Source: Pagrus major (taxonomy: Eukaryota > Chordata > Actinopteri > Spariformes > Sparidae). From it: 64,000 nt of DNA. The notes under the pieces are model-generated. The model was not told the DNA's origin and searched no databases. It saw only the letters and a program-made list of their open reading frames with translations. The position numbers were made by a program, and so were the translations under genes. Below, one piece after another: positions 1 through 25,778 of the stretch; the stretch's first letter is position 1, and each line of letters starts with the position of its first letter. The stretch spans positions 30,344,589-30,408,588 of the forward strand of contig NC_133221.1 of NCBI RefSeq assembly GCF_040436345.1, in the 5' to 3' direction.

Positions 1-117
1 GTTTGTGTGTGTTGGGTGCTGGGACACGGGGTTGCCCAGCAGAGCCTTGCACTGTGGTGGGGTGGCCAGTGTTGTTCACTCCGCCTGTCGGTGGTTGTGA
101 TGCTGTGGCCGATCGTT

Positions 118-188
118 GTATATATATGTGTATACTATACACATACATGTGTAGTATGTATGTATGCATGTATTTATGTATGTATGTG
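118..188. repeat. TA/TATG microsatellite
   Basis: Alternating TA, TG and TATG units visible directly in the sequence, inside the mtch1 intron. Confidence 0.8.
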
Positions 189-348
189 ACTATGTTTTTG
201 TGCTTTCTTTTTTTTGACTTCTTGTTTAACTTCGACTAGATTGGCTTGACTGTTATGCATCCTGTTATATAACCTTCCTGAGTGTCCTGTTTTTGTTCAG
301 TCAAAGCACTTTGTAAACTCTGTTTAAGGTGCTCTTCAATTTTTTTTA

Positions 349-361
349 ATTATCATTATTA

Positions 362-402
<41 letters not shown>

Positions 403-424
403 GTTGTTGCTGTTATTATTATTA
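349..424. repeat. (ATT)n microsatellite
   Basis: Roughly 20 ATT units with a short TTG/GCT interruption near 402-413. The reverse strand gives a spurious poly-Asn ORF. Confidence 0.9.
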
Positions 425-977
425 GACAAGCCTAATTGCCTCTCATTCAACTGAGACATGAACAAAATAAAACTCATCAAAACAGTCTTGTCTACAATCA
501 CCTCTGGTTTGGTCAAAATAGCAATTGCTGTAAATCGCCTCTGTAGTGTTTCCCCTGTCTTCACACTGACCTCAGAGGCTGTTTTTAGTCCCAGTCTAGT
601 GGCCCGCTGTGCTCACTGGGTGGAGGCTGAGCCTGCTTGAGCTGAGCCCTGTTGCCTGTGGTGACTAACCCTGTAATCCAAGATTGTGGTGCGGGCTGAC
701 TCCTGTCCCGTTCAAATTCTGGCCATGTCTTACAAATTACACATTTAAGCATTATCCACTCTGGATACCCTTTTGGAAAAAGACTGTTTTGGGGTCTGAA
801 AAGGATACCTTTGCATGGACTGATGCCATAACACAGAGAAAAAGATTAATTTTTAAATGTAATTCTGTGGAGATCCCAGGTCCATTGTGTTTTTGGTCAT
901 TCCAGCAGTTGTCAATGTTATCATCATTCCCATTAGGCAGACAGGCTGTGTTTAATCTCAGTCACTGTTGTTTCCAG

Positions 978-3900
978 GTGGGTCATGAACCTCTTCCCCC
1001 AACTGTGGGCACAACTATGTTCGGACGAAGGGTCTTATACCTGCCTGGCTTCTTCTCTTATGGTGAGTGAGGTGTGATTGTTATCATTAGTCTTATTGTT
1101 TAACTGCACACATGTAAAGAGCAGTTGACAGGAGATGAATGTGTTTTCAGCACAGTACATTGTGAAAGTGGATGGAAAGAGAGGACTGTTTCGTGGCCTC
1201 TCTCCTCGAATCATCTCCAGTGCCATCTCCACTGTTGTCAGGAGCAAAGTTAAACAGGTAAGCAAGGACTTTACAGATATCATGTAAGAGATAATGCCTA
1301 ACGAGGTGTCCATTGTCAGGAATTAATGCATGATTTCAAGGCCAGTGTTCGCAGAGTCCATTAAATCCTGATTAGGGACACCTTGAAGGACATTATCCCA
1401 TTGCCAAAAAAAACAACAATTAATCATACATTGATTTATATTTTCATGCATTATGCGATCAAAATCCCAAAATCTGAGGTTTGACCAACAGCTGGAAGAG
1501 ACGTTATGATCTCATAAAGGTTCTTTTAAAATGATGGTGTTGTTTACTGCTCCAGTAAATAGGACAAACCTTAGAGATGACTTGACAATGGGAGATAAAC
1601 TAGTCCACTCAGCTCATAGAACCCTTTGGCTCATTAGGCAGAAAGCTAACGTCATGCTAGCCAGATTCAAAGTCAATAACACAATGTACAGTTGACAAAC
1701 AGTAAATATAATCTGACGGTATGTTTAATAAAAAAGACTAGGTAGCTAGCCATATCACTGTCCTCAGCACTACCAATTTTCACGAACAAATGATAGATGA
1801 TGGTTGTATAATACAAGCTAACTGCTAATATGAAGACTTGCCAATATATTTATGAAATATTTTGTATTCAGCACTTTTCACTGGAGAAAAAATCAATTAT
1901 AGTTCAACACATGTACACAATATGTTCTAAGACATTAAATACATAATTAAATGTCCCAAAGTTTAATTATAAAGTGCTTACATGTCTTAATAATGGTGGT
2001 TGCTAACAAGTGGCTATAGGAGACAACAGATGTTGTCACAGACATTAAACGTCATCACACCAAGCATGGAGACTCATCTACTCACTAGTCCGTCTTTCCA
2101 GGCCGACTTTAGTTGCAAATTGATCAATTAATCAAAAATGTGTATTTTAACTGCGTAGTAAAAAGCTTAGTGGTGGTGAGGTTTTAGTCATTTGACTGTA
2201 ATGTAATCTGTTAATTGCCTAACATTAGCTTTTTACTTCAAGCATTGTAATTTACAGTACACTTTGAAAATCACATCTTTATTTGTGAAGATTATCTTGC
2301 TGAACAAAACATGTAAATAAAACTTGTGTTTGCCTCAGAGCTTATTTTCAGTGATATTCCAAAATCCAATTTTAAAAAATCCCATAGCCTTTTTATTGAG
2401 GGTACCGGGGTGATGCTAACTTCCGGGTTAGGCTACAAAAATCTGTCATCCCTACACAACACTGTGCAAGATTGGGTCAAAACCTGTTTTGTCAAAGTAA
2501 TTTGAGTTCTTGATTCAGCAGGTGGAGCTCCTATCCAAGAGAAATGACATGAAGACTTCACTGAGGAAGGTGGTCCAAGAGGTGAGAATATATGCCACTT
2601 AACTTTGGTATTAAAATGTTCCATTATGAAATGAATCTAAGTAGTTCCCAAGCATGTACCAGGTTAAGGTTCAACACCATGGCAGAGAGGACGGATAACT
2701 GTCAAGTACTGTCTTGTCAGATTTGTACTCTTCTTTAATCAGTTTTGACCAGGCAGCTTAAAGATACAATATGTAAGATTTCTGCAATAAAATGACTAAA
2801 GACGGCTAGACCTTTGATATATATATTTTGGCGAGTTGTGTACTTACATTATCCCGAATATTTCCAACAATGTTCAAACCCAGAGAAAGCTTACTTAAGG
2901 TAGGGGTGCGTTTCATTTAGTCACCTGTCGCTAGAACTATAAATATAGAGTCAGAGAGTGAGGAAGGAAGTTAGTGAACGAGATGAAACGTAATGTGAAT
3001 AAAACTAAAACATTATCAGTTAGTAAACATTTATACATGAGTTGCATCAGATAGATTTTCAATAAACAGGTGGTGGTAGTTTGAGAGAATTTTCCCATTG
3101 TGTGACTTGCACGAGTGTTTATTTGCCCCAAACAGCCAGATTAATTTCCTGTATATTAGCTGTAAGACAGGGAGCAAAAGTACACACAAAGGGTGTGTTG
3201 AATTCATGTCAACTGCTCACTGAACTCAGCTCTCAAAAAGACTCAAGTTCTCTCTCTTTCGTTTTTCCCCTCTCCTCTATGTAACATTGCGTTTATGAAG
3301 TAAAGTAAATTTTCCCTCCAGAACTAGTCAGCAGTCAACACAGTGTAGTTCATCTCTGTAGATCACTGCTGCATTCAGGTTGATAATCAGGAGTGAAGGT
3401 AAATCCACTTTTTAATCCCAAAAGTTAAAAAGCAGTGTCTGAGCTCTCCTGTTGGTTAACGGCTCTGGATCAGAGCAGCATCAGATGTGACTCCGGGTGT
3501 TTATTCCTCCAGAAAGGTCTGGCTCTGCACCCAACTCTCTCTTCCAGAGATGGACAGCTCTGAGCAGCTGAGCAGCAGCTCTGCTCCCCTGCTCTGCCCG
3601 GCCCTCCCCACACAACACTCTGCTTACATATTTTTCTAGTGGTAGAAATTACTTATTCTCTTATTTTGTTGATAATACATTTATTTCAGGCAAATTGTCT
3701 GTATAGTAATTTGTGCTTATTTACATATATTAGTTACTTTAGTGTCTTCTGTCAATTTAGAAAAAATATGTTGTTCCTCAAGATAAGGTACCTAAAGAAG
3801 TTTTATTTGGGATCAAAATTGAAACACTGGTATTAGTAAGAAGCTTTTTAAAACTATATACCCTGCACTACTAGACACATTAATCCTTTATAATGGACCT

Positions 3901-6900
3901 GATACTATAAAGATTCCTTTATATCGCTTGGCTTTGGAACAAATCTTTTCAAATTGTTTCCTCTCTCCAGACCTCACATGAGATGATCATCCAGTGTCTT
4001 TCAAGAGTAGCCACTCATCCTTTTCATGGTATGTCATCACTGTCCAAGCTGAATTCATCATCAAAAGTGTCTTTGATTACGCAGCTATTTTCTGGAAGCA
4101 TCTGCTTCATCTAAAAAAGCAATGTCACAACTGAAAGTAGGGCTGTGGCTGCTTATCTTCATTATCACTTGGTTGTTATTTTTTTCAGTTATTCCTGTAG
4201 TCTATTAAATGTAGAAATGTGAAAAATGCCCATCACAAATTCTCCATGGTGACGTCTTTAAATGTCTCCTTTTGCCCGACTAGCTAAAACCCAAAGATAC
4301 TCAGTTCCACAATGACATAAAACAGAAAACGAGAAAATCCTCACATTAGAGAAACTGAAGCCAGTAAATCATTCTTAAATGATTAGACCGTCCGTTTGCA
4401 CTGCCTACACTACTGTATGAGCCATGTTGTCAATCCCCTTAAAGCTGATATTACAAGTGTCATATACTGGCTGAATTAAATGAAACATCTTAATATCAAA
4501 GAGGTAAGTGGGTTGTTTAGCTGTTCATCTGTTTTGTTTCCTTTGGCAGTTATGTCAGTGCGGTGTATGGCCCAGTTTGTTGGCAGAGAGGTCACGTATG
4601 GGTAAGACTAATGCTGCAGATATGCTTCAATATTTCCCTTAAATCATTAGTTTCAATTCCCAACTCTACAACATTGAACAGTCATGACTAAATAAGCAAC
4701 AATACAGGTTAAAGTTACAAAAAAGATTTCAGTGACCTCACAGAGCAATCTCAGTGATAAATACGCTACACGACATGTTCATTTTTACACTGTAGACGTT
4801 CTGCACATATTAAAGGAGTTTGTGTTGTATTTGCAGGTCGATGTTCAGTTCGATCGTCAAGATTTTTAAGGAGGAAGGAGTCGCTGGATTCTATGTGTGA
4901 GCCATACCTATCATTTTACTTTTCTCTCGATTCACTCACATTTTTACCTTGACCTTTGACCTCCATCAGTCTGAGCAGCGCTTTGTGTGTTTGCAGTGGA
5001 TTCGTACCCCATGTGGTGGGAGAGGTTCTCTTCCTGTGGTGTTGTAACCTCCTGGCTCACTTTATTAACACCTATGCTGTAGACGATAGTGTAAGTCTCT
5101 CACCTTTTTAGACCGTAGAGAAGTAAGTGTAAGAAAAACAACAGTAAGCCTAATTTTGTGTTAACACAATGATTTCTTTATTGATAAAAAATATTGTATA
5201 ACTAAGCATATACAAATAAACATAAACAAGCGGTCACACTTAGAACAAGATAATGTCCACCTTCTCTGGGTCAGTCAACTTTTACAGTGTTCAGGGACTA
5301 AAGCCAAATTTAATTGGGGGATCATTAATTTAGATGCAGTTTTAACCATTATCCCTATTGCATTAATTTCAGTAGTAGTCAGGCTAGCAAACTGTGACAG
5401 AGAAAGGTCTGCCTGTTTTCATTTGCTTGTTTTTGTGTTGCAGTTCAGTCAGGCCTCAGCAGTCAGAAGCTACACGAAGTTTGTGATGGGCGTAAGTTCA
5501 ACATTCAAACTGTGACTCGAAAAGTTTCACATTTGCAGCATTACTACATATTAATGATGTGTGTTTGTCCCTAGATTGCAGTGAGTGTTCTAACATATCC
5601 ATTCATGCTGGTGGCTGATCTTATGACCGTCAACAACTGTGGGTGAGTTACTCTTTGAAACATTAGTACACCCACTAATTAATTCTGATGGACAATGTAC
5701 TGTAACAGGTAGTCAGTTCATTCAGTCTGGTAGCTCGTAGAGAAAAGGGAGGAGGGAGTTAGCAACCTCAAGGAAATGTTCTGTAGTTACAGATGGTGGA
5801 TATATTCAAGTATATTTGGAATGAATCTGTGTAGATTTGACGACTTTAAGCATGTGATTCTGTTAGTGCTGGGTAATATGTTGTGAAAGCACCAATGCTT
5901 TAAACCAGCATTTAGACTTTCATATTGGGGAATAAAAATTTACAGAAAATATTAACACGATTGAATGAAGACAAATCCTAATGACTGAACAAGTTCCTTT
6001 TGGTTCTATCACTCTTTGTATTACTGAAATCCAGGCTACACTACTGACGCTGATTGGTTCTGGTTTGTGTTCTCAGCCTTGCTGCAGGCCTTCCTCCTCA
6101 CTCTCCCATCTTTAAGTCCTGGCTGCACTGCTGGAAACACCTGAGCCACAAGGTAGAGTAACACTCATTCTGTTAATCCTGTGGAAACTCACAACACCTC
6201 AGTCTGAGTTGTGTTCAGGCATACACCGGTTGCATTACTTGTCCTCATTTTGCTTTTTTCCTGACGATGGACACTCACAACACAAACTGAAAGTGTCTGC
6301 ACCGTACAGCAGCAGCAGAGCCACAGCACAGAGGACCAAGAGTTACATTTAATTTATCACATCAGGAGATTAAAGAGAGTTAAACAACACCAGTGGAGGA
6401 GTTGTTACCAAAGCGCAAAAAGCATCCACAGTATTTGGTATTATTTCAGTTTTAATCCCAAAGTTGACAGAGAACCTGATAACATTAATGAGGTAAAAGG
6501 AGTTGGTTACCTCACAGAGAAGTTGGAGGTGTGCAGCCTGTCGCCTGCAGCTCTTAATCTAACAGCTACCTGAGGCTGCTCCTCTTCCGTTACTCTCACA
6601 GACTGTATAAACTACTCCCTTAAATTTTAAACCGACCCACTGTCAATAAATGCCTAGAAATGTTTTGTCCTTTAGATGCATTTTTGATGAACAATAGCAG
6701 TGAACATGTTGTATTTCCTGTGACTATTTCATAATAAGTCAACTCCTGTTTCTCCAGTTACAGTGCCCCTACATTGTATTTTAATATTTGTATGATATTC
6801 AATATTTTTTGTCCTATCCTGGCAGTGTTGATGAACCATACTGTTTGCCAAATATTTTCTTCACAATTAACTTTGTGCTCAAAGTCACAGAATTTGAGCT

Positions 6901-8204
6901 GTTGCTAATATGGAATAATGATGTATGACTATGGTAGAATCTGTGAGTCAAACATCGTCCTCCAATAGGGTTATAAAAGCAGCGCAGTGGTCAAGCAAGA
7001 GAAGGAGAGATAGTTAAGGTGGTTGCTTTCAGATCAGACCAGAGTTAGTGAGAGAGCAGAGGGGAAGTTGATCAGAGAAGTTGTCTCGTGGCAGTAAATG
7101 TACAGTACAGGTTACAGTTTGATCATGAATAAACTCTGCAGCTCCTCAATACACAACAAGAACGTCTGTTTGAGTGACAGCTATCACTATCCCCGCTAAT
7201 ATTCATGCTGCTTGTCCATGCTAATATCGATGCTAATGCTAATCCATGCTATTGATGTTTATCCTACTAGAAGGGCAGTCTGGTTGCGATGGTAATAGCT
7301 ACATATGACTATAAACCACGCCCCCATTCTCTGAAAAAACATTGACCGTTAGACAGGAAGAAAAAGTGACTGGAGGTGGGCTTCAAATGCTTTTAATGTG
7401 AAGCTGCAGCAGTAGGAAATGAACACAGTGCTCTACAGAGGTAGTGAGCATCTTTTCTTTTATAAAGTCAGTGTAGTCTGTAACACCAGGTTGGAACATT
7501 TCATCAACGTGGCAAGCCTACACCGCATGACACAGAAGAAAGCCACCTTATTTTCCTACCTTGATCTTAATCTCATAATTGTTTCCATTCTGATCACTCA
7601 CCAAACCAGCCTAGTTTGTTTACTTGTGTGGGTCGCTGTCTAGAGACAGCTAGAGTTGCCGCAGCTAACAACAGAAGGTGGGTTTTTCCTGAAATGTTCC
7701 AAATTGGTTTTATCCTTGAAAGATAAAATAAAAAAAAATAAAAAATTGATCATTTTGATTCTGGTCATTCTTTGTGATGTCAGTTAAAAACTTGGTAAGT
7801 TGACCTAACTGTCATGTAACTGTTGGGGTACAAATGGGGATACATCTTAAAATCCTAATGCTTTGTCTTCTAGTCAGCGACAGTAATTAATAGCAATCCA
7901 TTATATTATTGTGAGTATTTTAGAGAAAGTGTTTTTTCTATGTCGAGGGGAGGGTCCAAAGAACATTATCCAAAAAAAGCCCTGCTTCTTCAGAACCAGC
8001 CTCACCCAGATCATTTCTAAGACAGTCCCTGAGTTTGACCAGTTTTTTGAAGACTCTTATTTTGGATTGAAGTTGTCAGTATTCAGTATTCCAAAGCATT
8101 CAAAGTCCGTATGTGTCCCCTCCTGTCAGGGTCACCTCTTCAGAGGATCCAGCTTCTTTTTCCGCCGGGTGCCTGCAATCTCCCTGCCTCCCATCGAGGA
8201 CTGA
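978..8204 (+). CDS. mtch1: Mitochondrial carrier homolog 1, 5'-truncated by the window edge
   Basis: MTCH1 is an SLC25-like protein of the outer mitochondrial membrane, known as a pro-apoptotic, presenilin-associated protein and, with MTCH2, linked to membrane insertion of alpha-helical proteins. Eleven exons were read, all with AG/GT borders and matching phases: 978-1062, 1151-1257, 2519-2581 (or from 2522), 3971-4028, 4550-4601, 4837-4896, 4997-5090, 5444-5491, 5575-5642, 6077-6152, 8130-8204. They code 261 residues ending in TGA. Diagnostic peptides are [104 protein letters not shown] and [28 protein letters not shown] and the [10 protein letters not shown] tail fit MTCH1 better than MTCH2. 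The region before VGHEP should lie in an exon left of the window, so no start codon is annotated. The C-terminus ([11 protein letters not shown]) looks divergent from mammalian MTCH1. Confidence 0.95.
2758..3560. repeat. Dispersed fish repeat(s) in an mtch1 intron
   Basis: The segment begins with an inverted-repeat-like end (TTAAAGATACAATATGTAAG at 2758). Its 3390-3560 part (aaatccactttttaatccc, then a motif around tttattcctccagaaaggtctggctctgc) recurs in the same orientation at about 63410-63510. This marks it as interspersed repetitive DNA rather than unique intron. No coding potential was seen. Confidence 0.6.
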
Positions 8205-8890
8205 CATCATCAGCAGCAGCAGCACCGGCTGGGATGTTCTTCCTCCTCCTGCTCACAAACATTTCCCAAAGACATGGCCTCCACCACCCTGCCGATCAGC
8301 CTTTGCTGCTGTCATCCACATGTAGCAGGAGCAGCAGAGACACAGTTCATGGAGTGCCAACAAACTTTTCTTTATAGGAGCTTCGGTTCAGTTCAGCGCA
8401 GTGAGAACAGAAGTGGTTCTCTTCAGAACTATGGGGCAATGTTTTGTTCTTGACTGCAGTGACCAAACATTGTGAATCTTCTCCAACTCTAGCAACAGCT
8501 ACTGAGGGTTATGGGTAATGAAGTCATAAATGCTGTCACACAAACCAACAGATAGAAATATCATTCTCTCTGAGTGGAAACATTTCCAACAAATGGTCAT
8601 AACACACGTTCCTATAGTGTTGAGTTTAACCCTTAAAGAACCATATCAACTAATTACACCACTACAAAGCACTTATACTTAATGACAACTAACCATTTTG
8701 CAAAAGGCGGAGGGTTTTTTGTTCAGCAAGCCTGGCAGCTGTAGATTTTCATTCATTTCTTTACATCTTAAAAGTCTATTAATGGAGTCTTTAAACTTAG
8801 TTGGCATGTATAATCCATCACAGTAAACATCAAATCTACACAGACCACAGTAAATTCCTCGTATGTGAAAACTTACTTGGTAATAAAAAA
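8205..8890 (+). other. mtch1: Probable mtch1 3' UTR
   Basis: Sequence after the TGA at 8202-8204 has no conserved ORF. The first clear polyadenylation hexamer downstream is AATAAA at 8882-8887, giving a 3' UTR of about 680 nt if it is used. This is inferred from the hexamer only; a later site is possible (AATAAA near 11345). Confidence 0.4.
8882..8887 (+). promoter_or_regulatory. mtch1: Candidate polyadenylation signal for mtch1
   Basis: AATAAA hexamer in an A-rich context, followed by a moderately T/G-rich stretch. It is chosen because it is the first canonical hexamer after the stop codon. Confidence 0.35.
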
Positions 8891-9192
8891 TATGATTCTG
8901 ATTCTTGTCAAAGTTACATTTTCACTGGGTAACACAGTGCAGTTTTTTAAATTGATTTGCTTCTTAATTGCATTATCATGCAAAAATATTGTCCCATCGA
9001 CAAAAGTTAATGCAGGCTTGATGTTTGCTGGGTTGGATAACACATGGGCAGCAAGTCTTGTTACAGACATGAATGGCCACCCGAAAAAACACATAAAAAA
9101 AATCATACATGAAATGTACAGGATTTGTAGTTAAAGAGCTACAATTTGCATTTAACAATACACTTTTTAATCTGTTTGCGCCATGTTGATGT

Positions 9193-9653
9193 TGTTTCCG
9201 AACATCATAATTAATGTTGCTTCAGGACCAGACAAAAAACTAACACAAAAAAAAGTCCATGTCTGGAGCAAGCAGCTGTGGCTAAATAGGTGAAGTACAG
9301 CACTGTCCCCCAGGAGACCAGTGTTAATATCCTGTTGGAACATACAGTATTGTTACACTGTTTTTTTTTTTGTTTTTTTTGTTACACCAACTTCACTTAG
9401 CAATTTGTTTGTTTGTTTTCTGTTACTGTTTAATTTGGTTTAGGCAACAGAAATACTTGGTTAGTTTAAGTAAAATATGCTTTGGGTTTAAATAGACCCT
9501 TTCACAATATTAAACACGTGTTTGAAAGGATAATTTCTTCAATGTGCCTATTTTTCTCATCTTTCTCCCTGAGCCACAAAGCTATAACATTACAAAAACG
9601 TCAGTTGCAATGATTGTCCTGGAGCAACATTAACTATGATGTTCCAGGAACAG
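9193..9653. mobile_element. Non-autonomous DNA transposon (MITE), family A copy 1
   Basis: The left end (gaacatcataattaatgttg) and right end (caacattaactatgatgttc) are inverted copies of each other, giving terminal inverted repeats of about 30 bp. Interior sequence, including a segment with gaccctttcacaa and another with cctatttttct, matches the copy at 48426-48690 in the same order. No transposase ORF is present. The superfamily could not be assigned. Confidence 0.7.
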
Positions 9654-10149
9654 CACCAACACAGTGATATCAGATCGTGTTGACAAGAACCTGGTTTTGT
9701 TGTTTAAAAGCCTGACTATGCAACTTTTACTGAATAGAAGTAACTATTGCCACAAATAGTAATTACGGGTAAAAAAAAAAAATCTAAATTTTTTAAGGTC
9801 ATGCTGATTCAGTTGCTGTAAAGATCTAGGTGACCTGACTGAGAACAACATCATGTTAATAATACTTAAAACCCTGAATAGAAAAACTGTGTCAACATTT
9901 TAAAAAGTTCTCAGGAAAAGAAAAAGAGGTTGCTAACAGAAATGATGCACCTCACTTCTGCTCTAGCCTGGGGTCTGTACTCCAACTTTTATTGGCTCAA
10001 AGACTTGAGGTCTTCAGTTGGACCCTCCTAAGACTGAGAACACAAAGCAGAAGTAGTTTGTGTTCCTCTCATTCCACCACAGAGAAATGAGACTTGTAGA
10101 AATCATTGGAACTGAAGACTGCCATGATATACATGTTCTTTACAAGTGG

Positions 10150-10278
10150 ATGTAAACTTGACCGCGACTGTAGCAGTCCGGACTGGGAGTTTGGAGAACC
10201 GGGGGTAACATCAGAACTGTTCATTTTAGTTCATTTTTGAATGTTTTTGGCTAAAATTATTTCATATTGCACCTTTAA
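10150..10278. mobile_element. MITE family B, 3' fragment
   Basis: Contains gtccggactggga, then ttagttcatttttgaatg and the terminal tattgcacctttaa. The same order is seen in the complete copy at 43773-44100. The 5' end could not be delimited. Confidence 0.6.
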
Positions 10279-10892
10279 TATGTCTGTCTCTGACATGCTA
10301 AAATATAGTGTAACAGTAGCACAGTTAAAGAAGAGTAATAAAATCACTACACTGACTGTCATAAGTTAGATAACATTAGCTACGATAAACTACTGGTCAT
10401 AGTCTGTAAAGTCTGCAGCAGCAAAACTGAGCATGGGTGTGTTTTATTGCTGATAAATTTAGCTGAACATTTTGAAGTGGACAGTGTGTTATATCTTCCT
10501 ACAAAAGTCAAATAGTCTGGCTTCATACTATTCTTTGCACAGGTAAAAAGACTCCCCCAACCAGCAGTGTCACCCACTGCTCTACAAATAATAAAGTCGG
10601 TATTAAAATTTGTCCCCTTTTCATGTATTCTTGATAACTGATTCTCCTCTCAGAACTATCTCCACGTTTTACTCTCAGCCTCTTATTACGAGTTATTACC
10701 CTGTCATCCATTCCAGTGACTATCCTCCATTTACCATAAGTGTCATTCATATGAAGCCATTTTGGAAGCTGTACACCTCGCATCTGAAGGCTTTGCTGTT
10801 TCTTTGCTATTTAAAATAGTTTCTGTTTATGGTTTTGCTGAGACTAAAAGAAGTATGTTTTTAAATAGCCCATATCAAGTTTGCTTGTGGCT

Positions 10893-10897
10893 GCTGT

Positions 10898-10942
<45 letters not shown>

Positions 10943-10957
10943 TGTGTGTGTTTGTGT
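10893..10957. repeat. (TG)n microsatellite
   Basis: Nearly pure TG dinucleotides over about 60 bp with a few TTG/TATG interruptions. Confidence 0.95.
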
Positions 10958-11763
10958 TTATTTATATTTAGTATAATGAAAAGTTTAGTGGCACCAATGT
11001 AAAATCTTACATATTGGGACAACTCAGATGAAGGAAAAAGGTATGTACTGCCGATGCATAGATATACTATATGTATAAACAGTATAGTATAAACCTTTTC
11101 ATTCCATCATACACAGTCTGTGTAAAATCTCTCTCCACAGGACTGTTTAAAAGCCATACATACATGTGTCCTTGTTGGATGATGTGTCGGTCACGCTCAC
11201 TTATGTGACTGATGAATGAATGATGTTCATATTCTGACATATTTTCACTTCAGTGAAGTCCCATCTCGCAGGCTGTCGTTTGTGTTTTCATTAATGTAAA
11301 TGTGTTGTGATTCACTCGTTGAATTCTCCCTCAGTCGTTGTGAAAATAAAATCTATGCTACTCACCAGTGTTCAGTTCATATTAACTATCTGGGAACTGC
11401 TTTCTGATTGGGTTTCATTTATACTGGGTTCTCCAAACTTTACTTAAGTTAATAAAGAATTTGCAAATCAAGTTCAAGTACTTACGGCATTGCTAAAGTG
11501 AAGCAGTCACTGGTTACTTGTTGTACTGTGTATACCCATAAAATCACTTGCAGGTGGTGATCATCGTTGATCATCTCATGTGGGTCTTTTTTAACATGTT
11601 CCCAGCATCTAGACAGCTCTGCAGCCCAAGTACACCCCCACATGGCTATGACATTCCCTGATGGAAGTGCCAGCAGGAAAATGCACCTCACCACACCACA
11701 AAAAACATTCAGGAACGGCTCACAGAATGTGACTGAGAGCTCAAGGTGCTGACCTGGCCCTCA

Positions 11764-11900
11764 AACTCATGGTGGTGCAGTGGTTAGCACTTTGAGTTTG
11801 GATGTTCTACCCAATGCTTGCGTGAGTCTCCTCCAGGTACTCTGGTTTTCCCCACCATGAAAACATGCACACTAGATTATCTTCTCGAACCCTCAAATGG
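11764..11900. repeat. Fragment of a widespread fish interspersed repeat
   Basis: Contains the characteristic blocks gtggtgcagtggttagca, gtttggatgttct and cctccaggtactctgg, then aaaacatgca. From general knowledge this block series belongs to a very abundant teleost interspersed repeat. Only a decayed fragment is present here. Confidence 0.6.
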
Positions 11901-12733
11901 GTTAAATGCAGAGTACCAGTTTCACAATGTATGATATGTGATCAAATAAAGATTCCTAGTTCTCCCTTCTTCCAAACCCCCCACATCTAAATCTGATTGA
12001 GCAACCACGAGACGCGCTGGAATGAGTCAGATGCAAGTTGTGGTTGATTTGAGTCCTGTGGTTTGCGAGTTGTGGCCTCTGGTTAGTTCTGGAATGTCTC
12101 AAGGAAGTGTGTTCAGATTGGGATCTGGGGAATTTCAGGGCCAGGTTGGTACCTTGAGCTCTTTGCCATATGTTAAAACCATAGCTTATATTCCATGCCA
12201 TTAACAAACAACACAGGTTTCAACACTTGTGAACTTTTATTGGACATCATGAACATTGAACATCCACCTATGCTGTCCAGAATAAATTCACAAATAAACC
12301 ATACCAAATTAATTGGTTCACAGCTGCATAAACTTAATGTTAGACTTTGGCTGATGGAAACCAAAACATTTTTATCCAGTTTGCCAAACACTGCTCTGCA
12401 GAATTACAATACACCAATACATCAATTGAAGTGAATTATTTGAAGGCATCTGTTCCGTCACCTAATACTGTGTGGCTCTCAGATGAACAGAAATAATTGG
12501 ACTATAATGTTAAACACTGTGATGGAATCTCTTTTTGAATAGCAGTTATATCAAGCACATACCAAATACATTGTCTCCATCAAACTTAGCTGATTATTAA
12601 ATGCTTTTTGCATTTAGACATTTGTCCAATTTGCTTTTAATATTGCTGTTATTATACACCACATTTAGCCTTTGTTAAGGCAAATAGCTTTTAGTGGTTG
12701 AGGGGCTTCCATGGTCAACATGTCCCTCAGCTC

Positions 12734-12739
12734 TTTATT
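12734..12739 (-). promoter_or_regulatory. slc38a5: Candidate polyadenylation signal for slc38a5
   Basis: AATAAA on the minus strand about 245 nt past the slc38a5 stop. Another hexamer lies near 12236 on the same strand, so the true 3' end is uncertain. Confidence 0.4.
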
Positions 12740-12982
12740 TAGAACAGAGAAACACCACCTGTGATGGAGCCTGGTGGTATATATCAACCTGGGTGGGTGA
12801 CGGGACAAAGCTGGACTCCTCTCATCACCCTGGACGGACGGATTGTCCTTATGATTAATAAAACAGTCCCACCAAAGCCACGAGCTTTCCAACAGTAGGT
12901 TGAGTCTTGCTTCCCTTTCAGAGGACTGGAGGAGGGGTGCAGCAATGGGCTGCTGTTGCTGTAGGGTTTAGGGGGTTGCACT

Positions 12983-25708
<12,726 letters not shown>

Positions 25709-25778
25709 ACTTATGACAAGTACAGAGGCTCACTTATTTCTTCATTAAAAATAGAAATGTTCAATTGAACAATGAAAT
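25709..25778 (-). other. slc38a5: slc38a5 5' UTR part of the start-codon exon
   Basis: A strong 3' splice site (long T tract ending TTTTCAG at 25779-25788 on the minus strand) lies 70 nt before the ATG. The start-codon exon therefore probably runs 25778-25644. A four-codon upstream ORF (ATG AAG AAA TAA) sits at 25745-25734 within this leader, and could dampen translation if the leader is used as predicted. Confidence 0.6.

Larger units (their letters stand above)
1..977 (+). other. mtch1 intron (5' part) with simple repeats
   Basis: No exon could be supported. The stretch holds a TA/TATG-rich microsatellite (about 118-188), an (ATT)n tract (about 349-424), and near 690-750 the 3' end of a dispersed repeat that recurs elsewhere in the window. 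Short ORFs here cross simple repeats and have no recognisable domain. It ends at a plausible 3' splice site (tttccag) at 977. Confidence 0.7.
8891..12733. other. Spacer between the mtch1 and slc38a5 3' ends
   Basis: No conserved coding sequence was seen. The spacer holds a MITE copy (9193-9653), the end of a second repeat family (about 10150-10278), a long TG tract (10893-10957) and a fragment of a widespread fish repeat (about 11764-11900). Short ORFs are overlapping, low-complexity or repeat-derived. Confidence 0.7.

Noticed and set aside
978-8204. Assignment to mtch2
   Set aside because: Diagnostic segments ([34 protein letters not shown]) are of the MTCH1 type and are absent from MTCH2.
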